Assembly: GCF_003052515.2 (NCBI RefSeq)
Contig: NZ_QARE02000021.1
Location: forward strand, 38,470-102,469
Direction: 5' to 3'
DNA from: Pseudomonas sp. RIT409
Lineage (GTDB): Bacteria > Pseudomonadota > Gammaproteobacteria > Pseudomonadales > Pseudomonadaceae
Length of the DNA stretch: 64,000 nucleotides
Part shown: piece after piece, positions 9,448 to 17,605 of the stretch
Numbering within the stretch: position 1 is the stretch's first letter
How the letters are laid out: each line of letters begins with the position of its first letter
Notes under the pieces: generated by a model
What the model was told of the DNA's origin: nothing
Databases searched by the model: none
Seen by the model: only the letters and a program-made list of their open reading frames with translations
Made by a program: the position numbers and the translations under genes

Positions 9448-10521
9448 ATGAGCCTGATGAAGGCCGCTGTGTTCGTTGAAAAAAATCGCATTGTCCTAGA
9501 AGACAAACCCATTCCTGACGTCGGACCGCTCGACGCCCTTGTACGCATTACCACGACAACACTGTGCGGCACCGATCTGCATATCCTCAAGGGCGAGTAC
9601 CCGGTCGTGCCTGGGCTGATCGTCGGTCATGAACCTGTCGGGGTGATCGAGCGTCTGGGCAGTCAGGTCAAAGGCTTCGCAGAAGGGCAACGTGTGATCG
9701 CAGGGGCCATTACACCCAGCGGACACAGTTACGCCTGTCTCTGCGGTTGCGGGGCGCAGGATGGTCCAGCAACGCGACACGGCTTCAAGGCGGCGGGGGG
9801 CTGGAAGCTCGGCAACACGATCGATGGATGCCAGGCCGAATACGTGCGGATTCCAGATGCCATGGCCAATCTTTGTGCCATACCGGACACGTTGAGCGAT
9901 GAGCAAGTGCTGATGTGTCCGGACATCATGTCTACGGGTTTTTCCGGTGCCGAGCGCGGTGAAATTGCCATTGGCGATACGGTGGCGGTCTTCGCCTTAG
10001 GTCCTATCGGGCTATGTGCAGTCGCGGGTGCGCGGTTGAGAGGGGCGTCGCGCATCATCGGCATCGACACCGTCACCGAGCGTCTCAAAGTGGCGCGAAA
10101 AATGGGCGCGACCGATGTGATCGATTTCAAGACCGCAGATGTGGTCGAGCAGGTGTTGGCACTGACCGATGGTCGGGGCGTCGATGTGTCGATTGAAGCG
10201 TTGGGTACGCAGACCACGTTCCAGTGGGCGCTGCAGACACTGCGGCCAGGCGGACGGCTGTCTAGCCTGGGCGTATATTCCCAGGATCTGAATATTCCCC
10301 TCGGCGGGTTTGCTGCGGGGCTGGGGGATTACAGCATCGTCAGCACCCTCTGCCCCGGTGGCAAGGAGCGTATGCGCCGTCTGATGACTGTTGTCGCAGC
10401 GGGCTCCGTCGACCTGGCCCCTCTGGTTACCCACCGTTTCAAACTCGATCAGATCGAAGCAGCGTATGAGCTCTTCGCCCACCAGCGGGACGGGGTGATC
10501 AAGGTGGCTATTTCGCCTTGA
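9448..10521 (+). CDS. Zinc-dependent alcohol dehydrogenase (MDR family)
   Basis: A 357-residue medium-chain dehydrogenase/reductase. The N-terminal part has catalytic-zinc residues in TLCGTDLHILKGEYP and VGHEPVGVIERLG, and CPDIMSTGFSGAE contributes near the active site. A Rossmann NAD(P) motif (VFALGPIGLCAVAGARLRGA) begins at about residue 182. It would interconvert an alcohol and an aldehyde or ketone; in this context reduction with NADH would regenerate NAD+ during anoxia. AGGAGG precedes the ATG at the usual distance. The substrate is not evident. The proteins most similar to my recollection are the secondary/aryl-alcohol type dehydrogenases found beside USPs in other proteobacteria. Confidence 0.88.
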   Translation: MSLMKAAVFVEKNRIVLEDKPIPDVGPLDALVRITTTTLCGTDLHILKGEYPVVPGLIVGHEPVGVIERLGSQVKGFAEGQRVIAGAITPSGHSYACLCGCGAQDGPATRHGFKAAGGWKLGNTIDGCQAEYVRIPDAMANLCAIPDTLSDEQVLMCPDIMSTGFSGAERGEIAIGDTVAVFALGPIGLCAVAGARLRGASRIIGIDTVTERLKVARKMGATDVIDFKTADVVEQVLALTDGRGVDVSIEALGTQTTFQWALQTLRPGGRLSSLGVYSQDLNIPLGGFAAGLGDYSIVSTLCPGGKERMRRLMTVVAAGSVDLAPLVTHRFKLDQIEAAYELFAHQRDGVIKVAISP

Positions 10522-10816
10522 ACGATCAGGCGCCCGTCCTGCGGATAAGGGCAGGGCTGACGCCATTCGCGTTCACAGGCTTTGGTTTCGATGAGTTTCC
10601 ACTGCTGTCTCGTGAAGGGCGACTTGGCCCGCTTTGTGAGAAGGCTTATGGCGCTCCAGCGTTCAATCTGCACAAGCGGTTCACTGAGCAACGTGGCTCA
10701 AGCGTGTTGTATCAGTTCCCCCAATACCGCAAGACAGTGCAGGCATTGGAGAAACGGACATCGATCAGACAGACCTGCGAACCAGCGAGATCCTGACTTC
10801 ACCAAGGAGCATGATC

Positions 10817-11701
10817 ATGAGCCAGTATCAACGATTGTTGTTGGTCATTAACCCAGATTTGCGCCATTCCCCGGCGATCCTACATGCTGCGGCGCTGGCC
10901 AGGGTATGCGCTGCAACTCTGCACATCACAGCCTTTGCATTACGCTCGAGCATGCTGGCGTTGCTTGAAAAGGAGGAGCGGGAAAAACTCCTCAAGACCT
11001 ATCTTGAGGACCATCAGCGCTGGCTCGACATCCAGGTGAAGCGCCTGCTTGATCGTGGTCTATCGGTCACCGCTGAGCTCATCTGTGCCGAAGACCTGCC
11101 GCACGATTTGCTTGATTACGTGAAAGAGCAAAATCCCGATCTCCTGATCAAGGACGTCGAGTATGAATCCATGCTCAAGCGGGCCTTTTTCACCCCGCTG
11201 GATTGGCGTCTGCTGCGCCACAGTTCCGTCCCTGTGTATCTGCTGGGTGGCTGGGAACATGCTTTGCCGCGCAAAATCGTGGCTGCGGTAGATATTTCCA
11301 GTGCCACCTCAACCGATGAGGAGCTGAATGATCGCATCATTCGACACGCCTTGAGCCTGGCGGTGCAATGCGCCGCCGATTTGCACCTGTTGTATGCATG
11401 CGAGCGCTTCGTGGGGTATCTGGCTGATGTCTATGCCTTAGGTTTTGGTGATCTGATGGGGGCGTTGCACAGGGCTGAGGAACGAGCGCTCCGCGATCTG
11501 GGCGACCGCCATGGCATCGCTGCGGATCATGTGCATTTTGTGGCCGGCCCCGCTGTTTCCGTATTGAGCCAGTTCGCCGTACAGCGTGAGGTCGACATGG
11601 TCGTGATGGGGCGCGTCCGGCCCAAGGGACTTGAAAAGTGGCTGGGCAGCACGACCGAGCATGTCTTGTACCAAGTGTCCTGTGACGTGGTCGCGGTTTG
11701 A
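10817..11701 (+). CDS. Tandem-domain universal stress protein (UspE-like), copy 1
   Basis: A 294-residue protein with two fused USP domains, each about 145 residues, as in E. coli UspE. The C-terminal domain keeps a Gx2G-x9-GS-like ATP/phosphate-binding region ending in WLGSTTEHVLYQ. The ATG at 10817 is chosen over that at 10811 because AAGGAG (10804-10809) is 7 bases from it but only 1 base from the earlier codon. USPs of this class support survival during oxygen starvation and stationary phase; the biochemical role is poorly known. It is the most diverged of the four copies in the window and lacks a clear FNR box immediately upstream. Confidence 0.85.
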   Translation: MSQYQRLLLVINPDLRHSPAILHAAALARVCAATLHITAFALRSSMLALLEKEEREKLLKTYLEDHQRWLDIQVKRLLDRGLSVTAELICAEDLPHDLLDYVKEQNPDLLIKDVEYESMLKRAFFTPLDWRLLRHSSVPVYLLGGWEHALPRKIVAAVDISSATSTDEELNDRIIRHALSLAVQCAADLHLLYACERFVGYLADVYALGFGDLMGALHRAEERALRDLGDRHGIAADHVHFVAGPAVSVLSQFAVQREVDMVVMGRVRPKGLEKWLGSTTEHVLYQVSCDVVAV

Positions 11702-11849
11702 CAGTACGCCTTTTGGGACAGTCGATATTCGCGGGTGAATCGGTAGGTCCCATCGTGCCGGAGATCTGCTGATCTGCCGCATTGGCTGGGGACTGTGCAG
11801 GTCGAGCGCTGCCTGTATTCTGCGGTGAACCTCGCGCTGACGTTATTCT

Positions 11850-11863
11850 CTGATCCATATCAA
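11850..11863. promoter_or_regulatory. FNR/Anr-like box upstream of USP copy 2
   Basis: CTGATCCATATCAA has one mismatch (the first base) from TTGAT-N4-ATCAA. A class II start would fall near 11898, just after the AT-rich stretch AACAATATATCC (about 11885-11896), which offers a -10 element. The USP start codon is at 11947. Confidence 0.62.
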
Positions 11864-11946
11864 GCGTGCCAAGTCGAGCTTGGAAACAATATATCCAGTG
11901 CCTCGGCGCGGCGAGTGCTGAGGATCATCCCGTCAGGAGGTGCGAG

Positions 11947-12873
11947 ATGGCCGAGATCGAACGCTTGTTACTCATTGCTCCACCACGGATGAACCGCACG
12001 CCAGCCTTCGACCGCGCAGCTGCGTTGGCAAAAGTCAAATCGGCTTCTCTTCATATAGTGGCGTTCGACTACGTCGAAGGCGTCGCTAAAGCTGCGCTCG
12101 CCAACGATGAGGCGATCCATGTCATGCGCGAGGGTTACATGGACAGGCATCGTCACTGGCTGGAGATGCAAGCCGATGGCATCAGACACCTGGGGGTGCA
12201 AGTCACGACAGAAGTGGTCTGGGTGGCTAAGCCATTCGACGAGATACTCGCGCATGTCCGAGGTATCAATCCGACCTTGGTGATCAAAGATCTGCACCAC
12301 GAGTCGTGGCTGTCACGCGCCTTCTTTACCTCGTTGGACAGACGATTGCTGCATGATTGCCCGGTCGCGGTGCATTTGGTCGCCAGCGTGCGGCATGGCA
12401 TTCCACGCAAGATTCTGGCCGCCGTGGACCTGTTTCGGGTCGACGATCATTTCGCACACCTGAACGATCAGATCATCATCACAGCTCTGCGCCTTGCCGA
12501 GCAGTGCGATGCTCAGTTGCACCTGCTGCATGCCTACGATTTGTCCTATATCCACTCCCTCGATGGAGGTTCCGGATATCGGAACGCGGTCATGGATGAG
12601 TTATATGAGAACCAGCAACGGGCGTTTAGCTTTTTCGCCGACCTTTTCGGCGTACCGGCAGAGTGCAGGCACCTTGTCACCGGAAATCCTGTGCAGGTGA
12701 TCGAGTCGTTCATGAACGACCACGACATCGACGTCGTCGTTATGGGCACCGCACACCGTGATTGGATGAACCGATTACTGGGCAGTACCACTGCACACCT
12801 GGTCAACCATTTACCCAGCAGCCTGCTCACCGTTATCCCGCGAGCTGACGAAACGCCACGCGCGCAGGTATGA
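11947..12873 (+). CDS. Tandem-domain universal stress protein, copy 2
   Basis: A 308-residue two-domain USP beginning MAEIERLLLIAPPRMNRTPAFDRAAALAK. The start is set by AGGAGG a few bases upstream; upstream in-frame codons are not needed. The C-terminal domain carries VVVMGTAHRDWMNRLLGSTTAHLV, matching the USP nucleotide-binding signature. It shares the N-terminal 'APP/S-R-AFDRA-ALA' pattern with copies 3 and 4, so these three arose by duplication. The gene is followed after 45 bp by an alcohol dehydrogenase in the same direction, probably one transcript driven by the FNR-like box at 11850-11863. Confidence 0.88.
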   Translation: MAEIERLLLIAPPRMNRTPAFDRAAALAKVKSASLHIVAFDYVEGVAKAALANDEAIHVMREGYMDRHRHWLEMQADGIRHLGVQVTTEVVWVAKPFDEILAHVRGINPTLVIKDLHHESWLSRAFFTSLDRRLLHDCPVAVHLVASVRHGIPRKILAAVDLFRVDDHFAHLNDQIIITALRLAEQCDAQLHLLHAYDLSYIHSLDGGSGYRNAVMDELYENQQRAFSFFADLFGVPAECRHLVTGNPVQVIESFMNDHDIDVVVMGTAHRDWMNRLLGSTTAHLVNHLPSSLLTVIPRADETPRAQV

Positions 12874-12918
12874 GCCGGCTGGAGCCGAACATCGAGCAGA
12901 AACATTCGGAGGCTTCGT

Positions 12919-13902
12919 ATGTACGCCATGTTGCTGCGCGCCCCTGGGACCCCGCTGGTGTACACCCGATTGCCTGACCGGCTGCCCGGCAATGATCAGG
13001 TTTTGATCGAAGTGGGTGCTTGCGGCGTTTGCCGAACGGATTTGCACGTCGTTGATGGCGAACTTGCGCATCCCCATCTGCCGCTGATTCCAGGGCATGA
13101 AATTGTTGGGCGCATCACAGCGCTGGGTAGAGGCGCCAATGGGTTGGCTCTCGGCCAGCGCGTCGGCGTGCCCTGGCTGGGACTGACATGTGGCGCGTGT
13201 GCCTATTGTCTGAGCGGGCACGAGAATCTGTGCGACCGTCCGGGCTTCACCGGTTACACCCTCGATGGGGGATTTGCCACGGCGGTCGTTGCCCATCAGC
13301 GCTATGTCTTCCCTCTCGGAGAGCGCGGCTCGGACGAGTCCCTTGCGCCACTGCTGTGCGCGGGGCTGATCGGCTGGCGAGCGCTGAGCATGGCAGGCCA
13401 CGGCAGACGCCTGGGGTTGTATGGCTTCGGCGCCGCGGCTCACATCATCATTCAAGTGGCGATCGCGCAGGGAAGGGAGGTCTTCGCCTTTACCCGCCCA
13501 GGTGACGTGGCGGCGTGCACGTTCGCCCGACAATTGGGGGCGATCTGGGCAGGCGGTTCGGATGAACACGGGCCGGAGCCGCTGGATGCGGCGATCATCT
13601 TCGCGCCTGTCGGCGCATTGGTTCCCGTGGCGCTGAGGGCTGTGCGCAAAGGTGGGCGGGTGGTATGCGCAGGCATACACATGAGCGACATTCCAGCCTT
13701 TGCCTATCGCTTGCTGTGGGAGGAGCGTTCGCTGCTGTCGGTCGCGAATCTCACCCGAGAAGACGGCGTGACGTTCTTGCAGTATGCCGCATCGATGGAC
13801 ATTGCCACTCACACCCGACCCTATCCCTTGCAGCAGGCTAACCAGGCCCTCGACGATCTACGCAATGGCAATCTGCAGGGCGCTGCGGTGCTGATTCCTT
13901 AA
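12919..13902 (+). CDS. Zinc-binding alcohol dehydrogenase (AdhA-like MDR)
   Basis: A 327-residue zinc alcohol dehydrogenase. ACGVCRTDLHVVDGEL supplies the catalytic-zinc Cys, PGHEIVGRI the His-Glu pair, and CGACAYCLSGHENLC the four cysteines of the structural zinc. The nucleotide fold has a slightly unusual glycine loop, GLYGFGAAAHI. Members of this group reduce acetaldehyde or related aldehydes or oxidise primary alcohols with NAD. GGAGG lies before the ATG. Placed 45 bp behind USP copy 2, it probably serves fermentative NADH disposal alongside the phosphoketolase pathway further down. Confidence 0.87.
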   Translation: MYAMLLRAPGTPLVYTRLPDRLPGNDQVLIEVGACGVCRTDLHVVDGELAHPHLPLIPGHEIVGRITALGRGANGLALGQRVGVPWLGLTCGACAYCLSGHENLCDRPGFTGYTLDGGFATAVVAHQRYVFPLGERGSDESLAPLLCAGLIGWRALSMAGHGRRLGLYGFGAAAHIIIQVAIAQGREVFAFTRPGDVAACTFARQLGAIWAGGSDEHGPEPLDAAIIFAPVGALVPVALRAVRKGGRVVCAGIHMSDIPAFAYRLLWEERSLLSVANLTREDGVTFLQYAASMDIATHTRPYPLQQANQALDDLRNGNLQGAAVLIP

Positions 13903-13946
13903 CCGGAGGAACACCTGTGAGTCGTGCCGGCAACATGCACAGTAGG

Positions 13947-14369
13947 TCATTTCTTCCAATACTTCTGCATTTCGATGAAAAGGAAGGAGGCCGTCCAAGT
14001 GATCAGCACGAGGCCGGTCAAGGCTTCCAGTCCCGTCAAAAACTTCAGCGGGCCGATGGGAGTTATGTCGCCAAAACCGATGGTCGTGAAGGTGGTGAAA
14101 GAAAAGTACACCGAGTCCAGAAAGCTGCCGTCATGGTTGCCCGTCAGCTTGCCCATGCTGTCGGAAGCGTTCATCAGGTAATAGCCCAATGCGAATATCC
14201 ACACTTCGATGGCATGGGCCACCAGGGCGCCCAATACACCGAACACCACTCTGAATCGGTGCCAGATGTTTAGCGCCGGCATCAACAGGTTCAATCGCAG
14301 CAGGCACTCGTAGTGAACGAAGACGGCGCTGGTGATGATCAAAAAGTTGATGAAGGTGGCGAAGATCAT
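13947..14369 (-). CDS. Two-helix potassium channel-like membrane protein
   Basis: A 140-residue inner-membrane protein with four hydrophobic stretches. The third and fourth flank a pore loop containing TTFTTIGFGDITP, a K+-selectivity filter of TIGFGD type (variant of TVGYGD). No cytoplasmic RCK/TrkA domain follows, so it is a minimal ion-channel (Pfam Ion_trans_2) protein. It would let K+ flow along its gradient and help set membrane potential. It converges on the alcohol dehydrogenase and diverges from USP copy 3; the FNR-like box at 14467-14480 lies between the divergent genes and could act on either. Confidence 0.85.
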   Translation of the reverse strand: MIFATFINFLIITSAVFVHYECLLRLNLLMPALNIWHRFRVVFGVLGALVAHAIEVWIFALGYYLMNASDSMGKLTGNHDGSFLDSVYFSFTTFTTIGFGDITPIGPLKFLTGLEALTGLVLITWTASFLFIEMQKYWKK

Positions 14370-14466
14370 GACATGTTCTCCCGGACCTCATCAGTCTGCG
14401 ATGGGGCGAGGCCACAAACGTTGACGCAGATCATCCGGCCGACTGCCTGCCTTGCATGGGGAAATT

Positions 14467-14480
14467 ATGATCTGCATCAA
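14467..14480. promoter_or_regulatory. FNR/Anr-like box between K+ channel and USP copy 3
   Basis: ATGATCTGCATCAA has one mismatch (first base) from TTGAT-N4-ATCAA. It lies about 95 bp upstream of the USP at 14575 and about 100 bp upstream of the K+ channel on the other strand, so either or both may be controlled. Confidence 0.6.
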
Positions 14481-14574
14481 TTCCACGCCCGAGCCAATCT
14501 CCACACTGATCATGAATGCGCCGCCGACGGCTTTGCACGGCGGTGTCAGGTTCTAACCTACGTCTGAGGTTGCC

Positions 14575-15513
14575 ATGAACGAGTCGCCCCGTTTGTTGCT
14601 AATCGCGTCATCCCGCATGGAGCGCACTGCTGCCTTCGAACGGGCAGTCGCGTTGGCTCGCGCTGGTGGCATGAGCCTGCAGATCGTTGCGCTGGACTAC
14701 ATACGGCTGCTGGAGCTGTTGGGACTGTTTAGCCAGGACACCGTCCCCACCTTGCGTGACGGTTATCTGCAGACCCATCGGCGCTGGCTGGAGCAAGAGG
14801 CAGCCTTCGAGCGCGAGCAGGGCCTGGACTGCAGCGTGGAAGTGATCTGGAGTCATCCCACCTATCAGGAAATCATTGACTGCGTCAGGAGACTGCAGCC
14901 GGCCATGCTGATCAAGGATGTGCACCATGAGTCGACGTTGAAACGGCTGTTCTCAACGCCCCTGGACTGGCACCTGATCCGCGATTGCAAGTGTCCGCTG
15001 CAGTTCGTGAGCCCTGGCCCGCATCGCTTGCCTCTGAAAATCCTTGCCGCGGTCAACCTGTATCGCAGCGAGGACATTGATTTGCGTCTGAACGATCAGA
15101 TCTTGAGCGCCGCGAGTTCCCTTGCTGCGATGTGCCAGGCCAGTCTGCACGTGATTTATGTCTATGACTGGGCGACCATTTACGCTGCGGGCATGCCTTG
15201 GCTGGGCTCGATGCCGATCGAAACCGGTTTTCGCGAAGCGCTGGCGGACGCCCACGAGGAATCGTTCAATCTGCTGTGCGACGGCCATGGGATAGACAGC
15301 CGCCACCGGCATTTCATCTCTGGCACGCCATTGAGTGTGGTGGACGGCTTCGCCCGCCAGGACGGTTTCGATTTGTTGGTCATGGGTACTCTCGGCCGCC
15401 ACGACCGCGTGCGCAGCATGGGCGACACCGCTGAGGTGCTGCTGGGACATGCACCCTGCAGCATGTTGATTGTCAAGTCTCCGGAAAGTCCTGCCAGCAT
15501 CAACCTCGTTTAG
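14575..15513 (+). CDS. Tandem-domain universal stress protein, copy 3
   Basis: A 312-residue protein with two USP domains. The N-terminus (MNESPRLLLIASSRMERTAAFERAVALAR) follows the pattern of copies 2 and 4. Both domains have the hydrophobic core strands, but the final GxxG-GS region reads VMGTLGRHDRVRSMGDTAEVLLGHAP, so the usual GST is GDT. Nucleotide binding may differ from the other copies. Its 3' end overlaps the convergent FNR-type regulator gene by 14 bp. The likely role is survival under oxygen limitation, inferred from the family and the upstream FNR-like box. Confidence 0.86.
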   Translation: MNESPRLLLIASSRMERTAAFERAVALARAGGMSLQIVALDYIRLLELLGLFSQDTVPTLRDGYLQTHRRWLEQEAAFEREQGLDCSVEVIWSHPTYQEIIDCVRRLQPAMLIKDVHHESTLKRLFSTPLDWHLIRDCKCPLQFVSPGPHRLPLKILAAVNLYRSEDIDLRLNDQILSAASSLAAMCQASLHVIYVYDWATIYAAGMPWLGSMPIETGFREALADAHEESFNLLCDGHGIDSRHRHFISGTPLSVVDGFARQDGFDLLVMGTLGRHDRVRSMGDTAEVLLGHAPCSMLIVKSPESPASINLV

Positions 15514-16240
15514 CGTCCCGCGCACACCCGTTGACCATAGCACGCAGTTTCTCAATATCGAGGATCTCTACCGCTCTGCCGGAAACTCTGACAACGCCCT
15601 TGTCGCGCAAATAGGCGATGGCTCTGCAGATAGTCTCCAGACGTAAACCAAGATAGGAGCCGATGTCCTCGCGGGTCATGCGTAGTACAAAGGCCGTCGG
15701 AGAATAACCACGCGTAAACATGCGCGTGGAGAGATTAAGCAAGAACGCAGCAAGTCGCTCCTCGGCGTTGAGATTGCCCATGAGCAACAACATTTCATGG
15801 TCGCGAACAATCTCGCGGCTCAGGATACGGTTAAGGTTATGTTGTAAAGAAGGAAGTTCGCGGGCGAGCTTCTCAAGTTGATTGAATTGAATCGGACATA
15901 CTTCGCTGTCCTCCAGTGCGATTGCATCGCACACATGCACGTTGTCACTGATACCGTCGACACCCAACAACTCTCCGCCCATATAAAAGCCGGTGAGCTG
16001 TTCACGACCGTCTTCCGACGAAAGCGTGGTTTTAAAGAAGCCGAAACGCACGGCGTACAAGGCGCGCAGGGGGTCTCCAGCATGAAACAACGCCGCCCCC
16101 TTTCGGACGCGAACTCGCTGCGGAACGATTTTGGACAAGCGTTCGCTGTCTTCGCTGGTCATGCCCACTGATAAGCAAAGCTCTCGGACGCCACAACTCG
16201 AGCAGGTGGTTTTCGATAGGGGTCGTAGAGCAGACATCAC
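15500..16240 (-). CDS. FNR/Anr-type oxygen-sensing transcription regulator
   Basis: A 246-residue CRP/FNR-family regulator. The Fe-S ligands of FNR are conserved with identical spacing: C13-x2-C16-x5-C22 and C115, the last 93 residues after C22 exactly as C29 to C122 in E. coli FNR. A cyclic-nucleotide-like barrel, a dimerisation helix (about 140-160) and a C-terminal winged helix follow. The recognition helix reads LETICRAIAYL, giving E202, C205 and R206 where FNR has E209, S212 and R213. The serine to cysteine change is unusual. It should bind [4Fe-4S], dimerise without oxygen and activate promoters such as those with FNR-like boxes in this region. The housekeeping Anr is presumably elsewhere in the genome. 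Confidence 0.9.
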   Translation of the reverse strand: MMSALRPLSKTTCSSCGVRELCLSVGMTSEDSERLSKIVPQRVRVRKGAALFHAGDPLRALYAVRFGFFKTTLSSEDGREQLTGFYMGGELLGVDGISDNVHVCDAIALEDSEVCPIQFNQLEKLARELPSLQHNLNRILSREIVRDHEMLLLMGNLNAEERLAAFLLNLSTRMFTRGYSPTAFVLRMTREDIGSYLGLRLETICRAIAYLRDKGVVRVSGRAVEILDIEKLRAMVNGCARDAKRG

Positions 16241-16640
16241 TCGTCCTCCTGGGTATTGGATCAGAAATCCAGCATAGGACCGGTCCTTCTTACCGTAAAG
16301 ATAAGGTGCAGTTTTTACGGATAGGTGGTGGCTGCAGCAAGTGAAAAGGGAGGATACGGCGCGGAACTGTATACCACGTCATCAACTTAGATCCGTTTGA
16401 AGTGCGGTGTACGCACGTTTGGATATCTAGGCTGCTCGCTTCGTTCGGTCAACTGCGCTGATTATTCTCCGCAGTCGGATGTTCCCCACCTGAAAAGCCA
16501 AATTGTTAATTCAGTGTTACACCGTCACGGTTTGATTTAAGTCAAACAGCCTGCTCGGGCTCGGATAATAGTATGGCCTGCCTTGAAAAATCGCCGGGAC
16601 GATAACAGTCCAGGCTTAACCCGAGTGGGGAGGTACTTCC
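16241..16640. other. Intergenic regulatory region between the FNR-type regulator and USP copy 4
   Basis: These 400 bases hold no convincing coding sequence. Nearest the regulator is an inverted repeat, CCGTAAA (16293-16299) and TTTACGG (16314-16320). Nearest the USP is a clear FNR box at 16532-16545 with a -10-like ATAATA at 16565-16570. The middle is AT-richer than the flanks and otherwise featureless. Confidence 0.6.
16532..16545. promoter_or_regulatory. FNR/Anr box with class II promoter spacing, USP copy 4
   Basis: TTGATTTAAGTCAA matches TTGAT-N4-ATCAA with one mismatch. Its centre at 16538.5 is 41.5 bp from position 16580. The sequence GGATAATAGTAT (16563-16574) supplies a -10 element that would start transcription at about 16578-16580, the classic FNR-activated arrangement. 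The USP start is at 16641. Confidence 0.75.
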
Positions 16641-17552
16641 ATGTCCGCTGCTGAACGTCTCATGCTGATTGCTCCGTCATCCAGTCGTAAAACGTCTGCA
16701 TTCGACCGTGCCGCTGCCTTGGCGCAGGCGATGGATGTGCCACTGCACATCGTCGCATTTGGTCAGTCCGATGGACTGGCCACTGCCAGTCTGGTCAACG
16801 AAAGCGTGCTCGCTCTGTTGCGGCAAGCTTGGCTGGACCGACAACATCAATGGCTTGAAAACGAGGCGAGATCGATTCGTGCTTCGGGTGTCACCGTCAC
16901 AACGGAGTTCGTCTGGGCCAACCAACTCCTGAACGAAATCCTCACCCATATCCGCGAGTTGAACCCTTCCATGGTAATAAAAGACCTGGAGCATCAGTCC
17001 TGGCTCACGCGCGCAATATTCACGTCGCTCGACCTCCGGTTGCTTGCCGATTGTCCGACACCGTTGCACCTCGTGGCGGAAGTGACCCATCCGAAACCGC
17101 AAAAAATTCTGGCAGCGGTCGATCCATTTCGTCCCCATGAACAATTCGATGACATCAATGGCGCGATCATCCGTGCTGCTGAACAACTGGCGGCCCAGTG
17201 CGAGGCCGAATTACACATGCTCTATGCCTACGATCTCTCGTACGCATTCGCCTCTCAAGGTTACAAAGGGTTTTCGTCGAGCCTGGCCGAGACGTTGTAC
17301 GCGGAACAAGAACAGGCAATGGAACAACTGGCGCAACGATTCGGCGTGCCTTGGGAGCGCAGGCACCTCATGACGGGCCGCCCGGCGCGCTGCATAGAAG
17401 ACTTCGCCCAGGCCGAAGGTATTGATGTCGTTGTGATGGGGACCGTGCATCGCGATGACGTCACCCGATTGCTCGGCAGCACGACCGAGCAAGTGGCGGC
17501 GCACATGCGCTGCAGCGTGCTGACGGTCAATCCTCGCCAGCAGGGCGCCTGA
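16641..17552 (+). CDS. Tandem-domain universal stress protein, copy 4
   Basis: A 303-residue two-domain USP, beginning MSAAERLMLIAPSSSRKTSAFDRAAALAQ and ending with VVVMGTVHRDDVTRLLGSTTEQVAAHM, an intact USP ATP-binding signature. It is closest to copy 2 throughout (for example the LNxxIIxxAxxLAxQC stretch in the second domain). GGGGAGG lies before the ATG. The promoter has the best-placed FNR/Anr box of the four copies, so low-oxygen induction is a strong prediction. It is monocistronic, ending at a hairpin shared with the convergent acetyltransferase gene. Confidence 0.9.
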   Translation: MSAAERLMLIAPSSSRKTSAFDRAAALAQAMDVPLHIVAFGQSDGLATASLVNESVLALLRQAWLDRQHQWLENEARSIRASGVTVTTEFVWANQLLNEILTHIRELNPSMVIKDLEHQSWLTRAIFTSLDLRLLADCPTPLHLVAEVTHPKPQKILAAVDPFRPHEQFDDINGAIIRAAEQLAAQCEAELHMLYAYDLSYAFASQGYKGFSSSLAETLYAEQEQAMEQLAQRFGVPWERRHLMTGRPARCIEDFAQAEGIDVVVMGTVHRDDVTRLLGSTTEQVAAHMRCSVLTVNPRQQGA

Positions 17553-17565
17553 CCAACACAGATAT

Positions 17566-17594
17566 TACGCGCTGCCTACAGGAGGCGGCGCGTA
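17566..17594. terminator. Bidirectional hairpin between USP copy 4 and GNAT gene
   Basis: TACGCGC (17566-17572) pairs with GCGCGTA (17588-17594), and the stem continues inward through GCCT/AGGC to a short loop. It lies between convergent stop codons. There is no strong T-run, so termination strength is uncertain. Confidence 0.55.
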
Positions 17595-17605
17595 GGGTCC
17601 GGGCC

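Noticed and set aside
10522..10816. Small open frames (about 90 codons) between the first alcohol dehydrogenase and USP copy 1
   Set aside because: Several overlapping frames are equally open, none has a good ribosome site or a recognisable motif, and no FNR box or terminator could be seen either. I treat this as non-coding spacer or an unrecognisable remnant.
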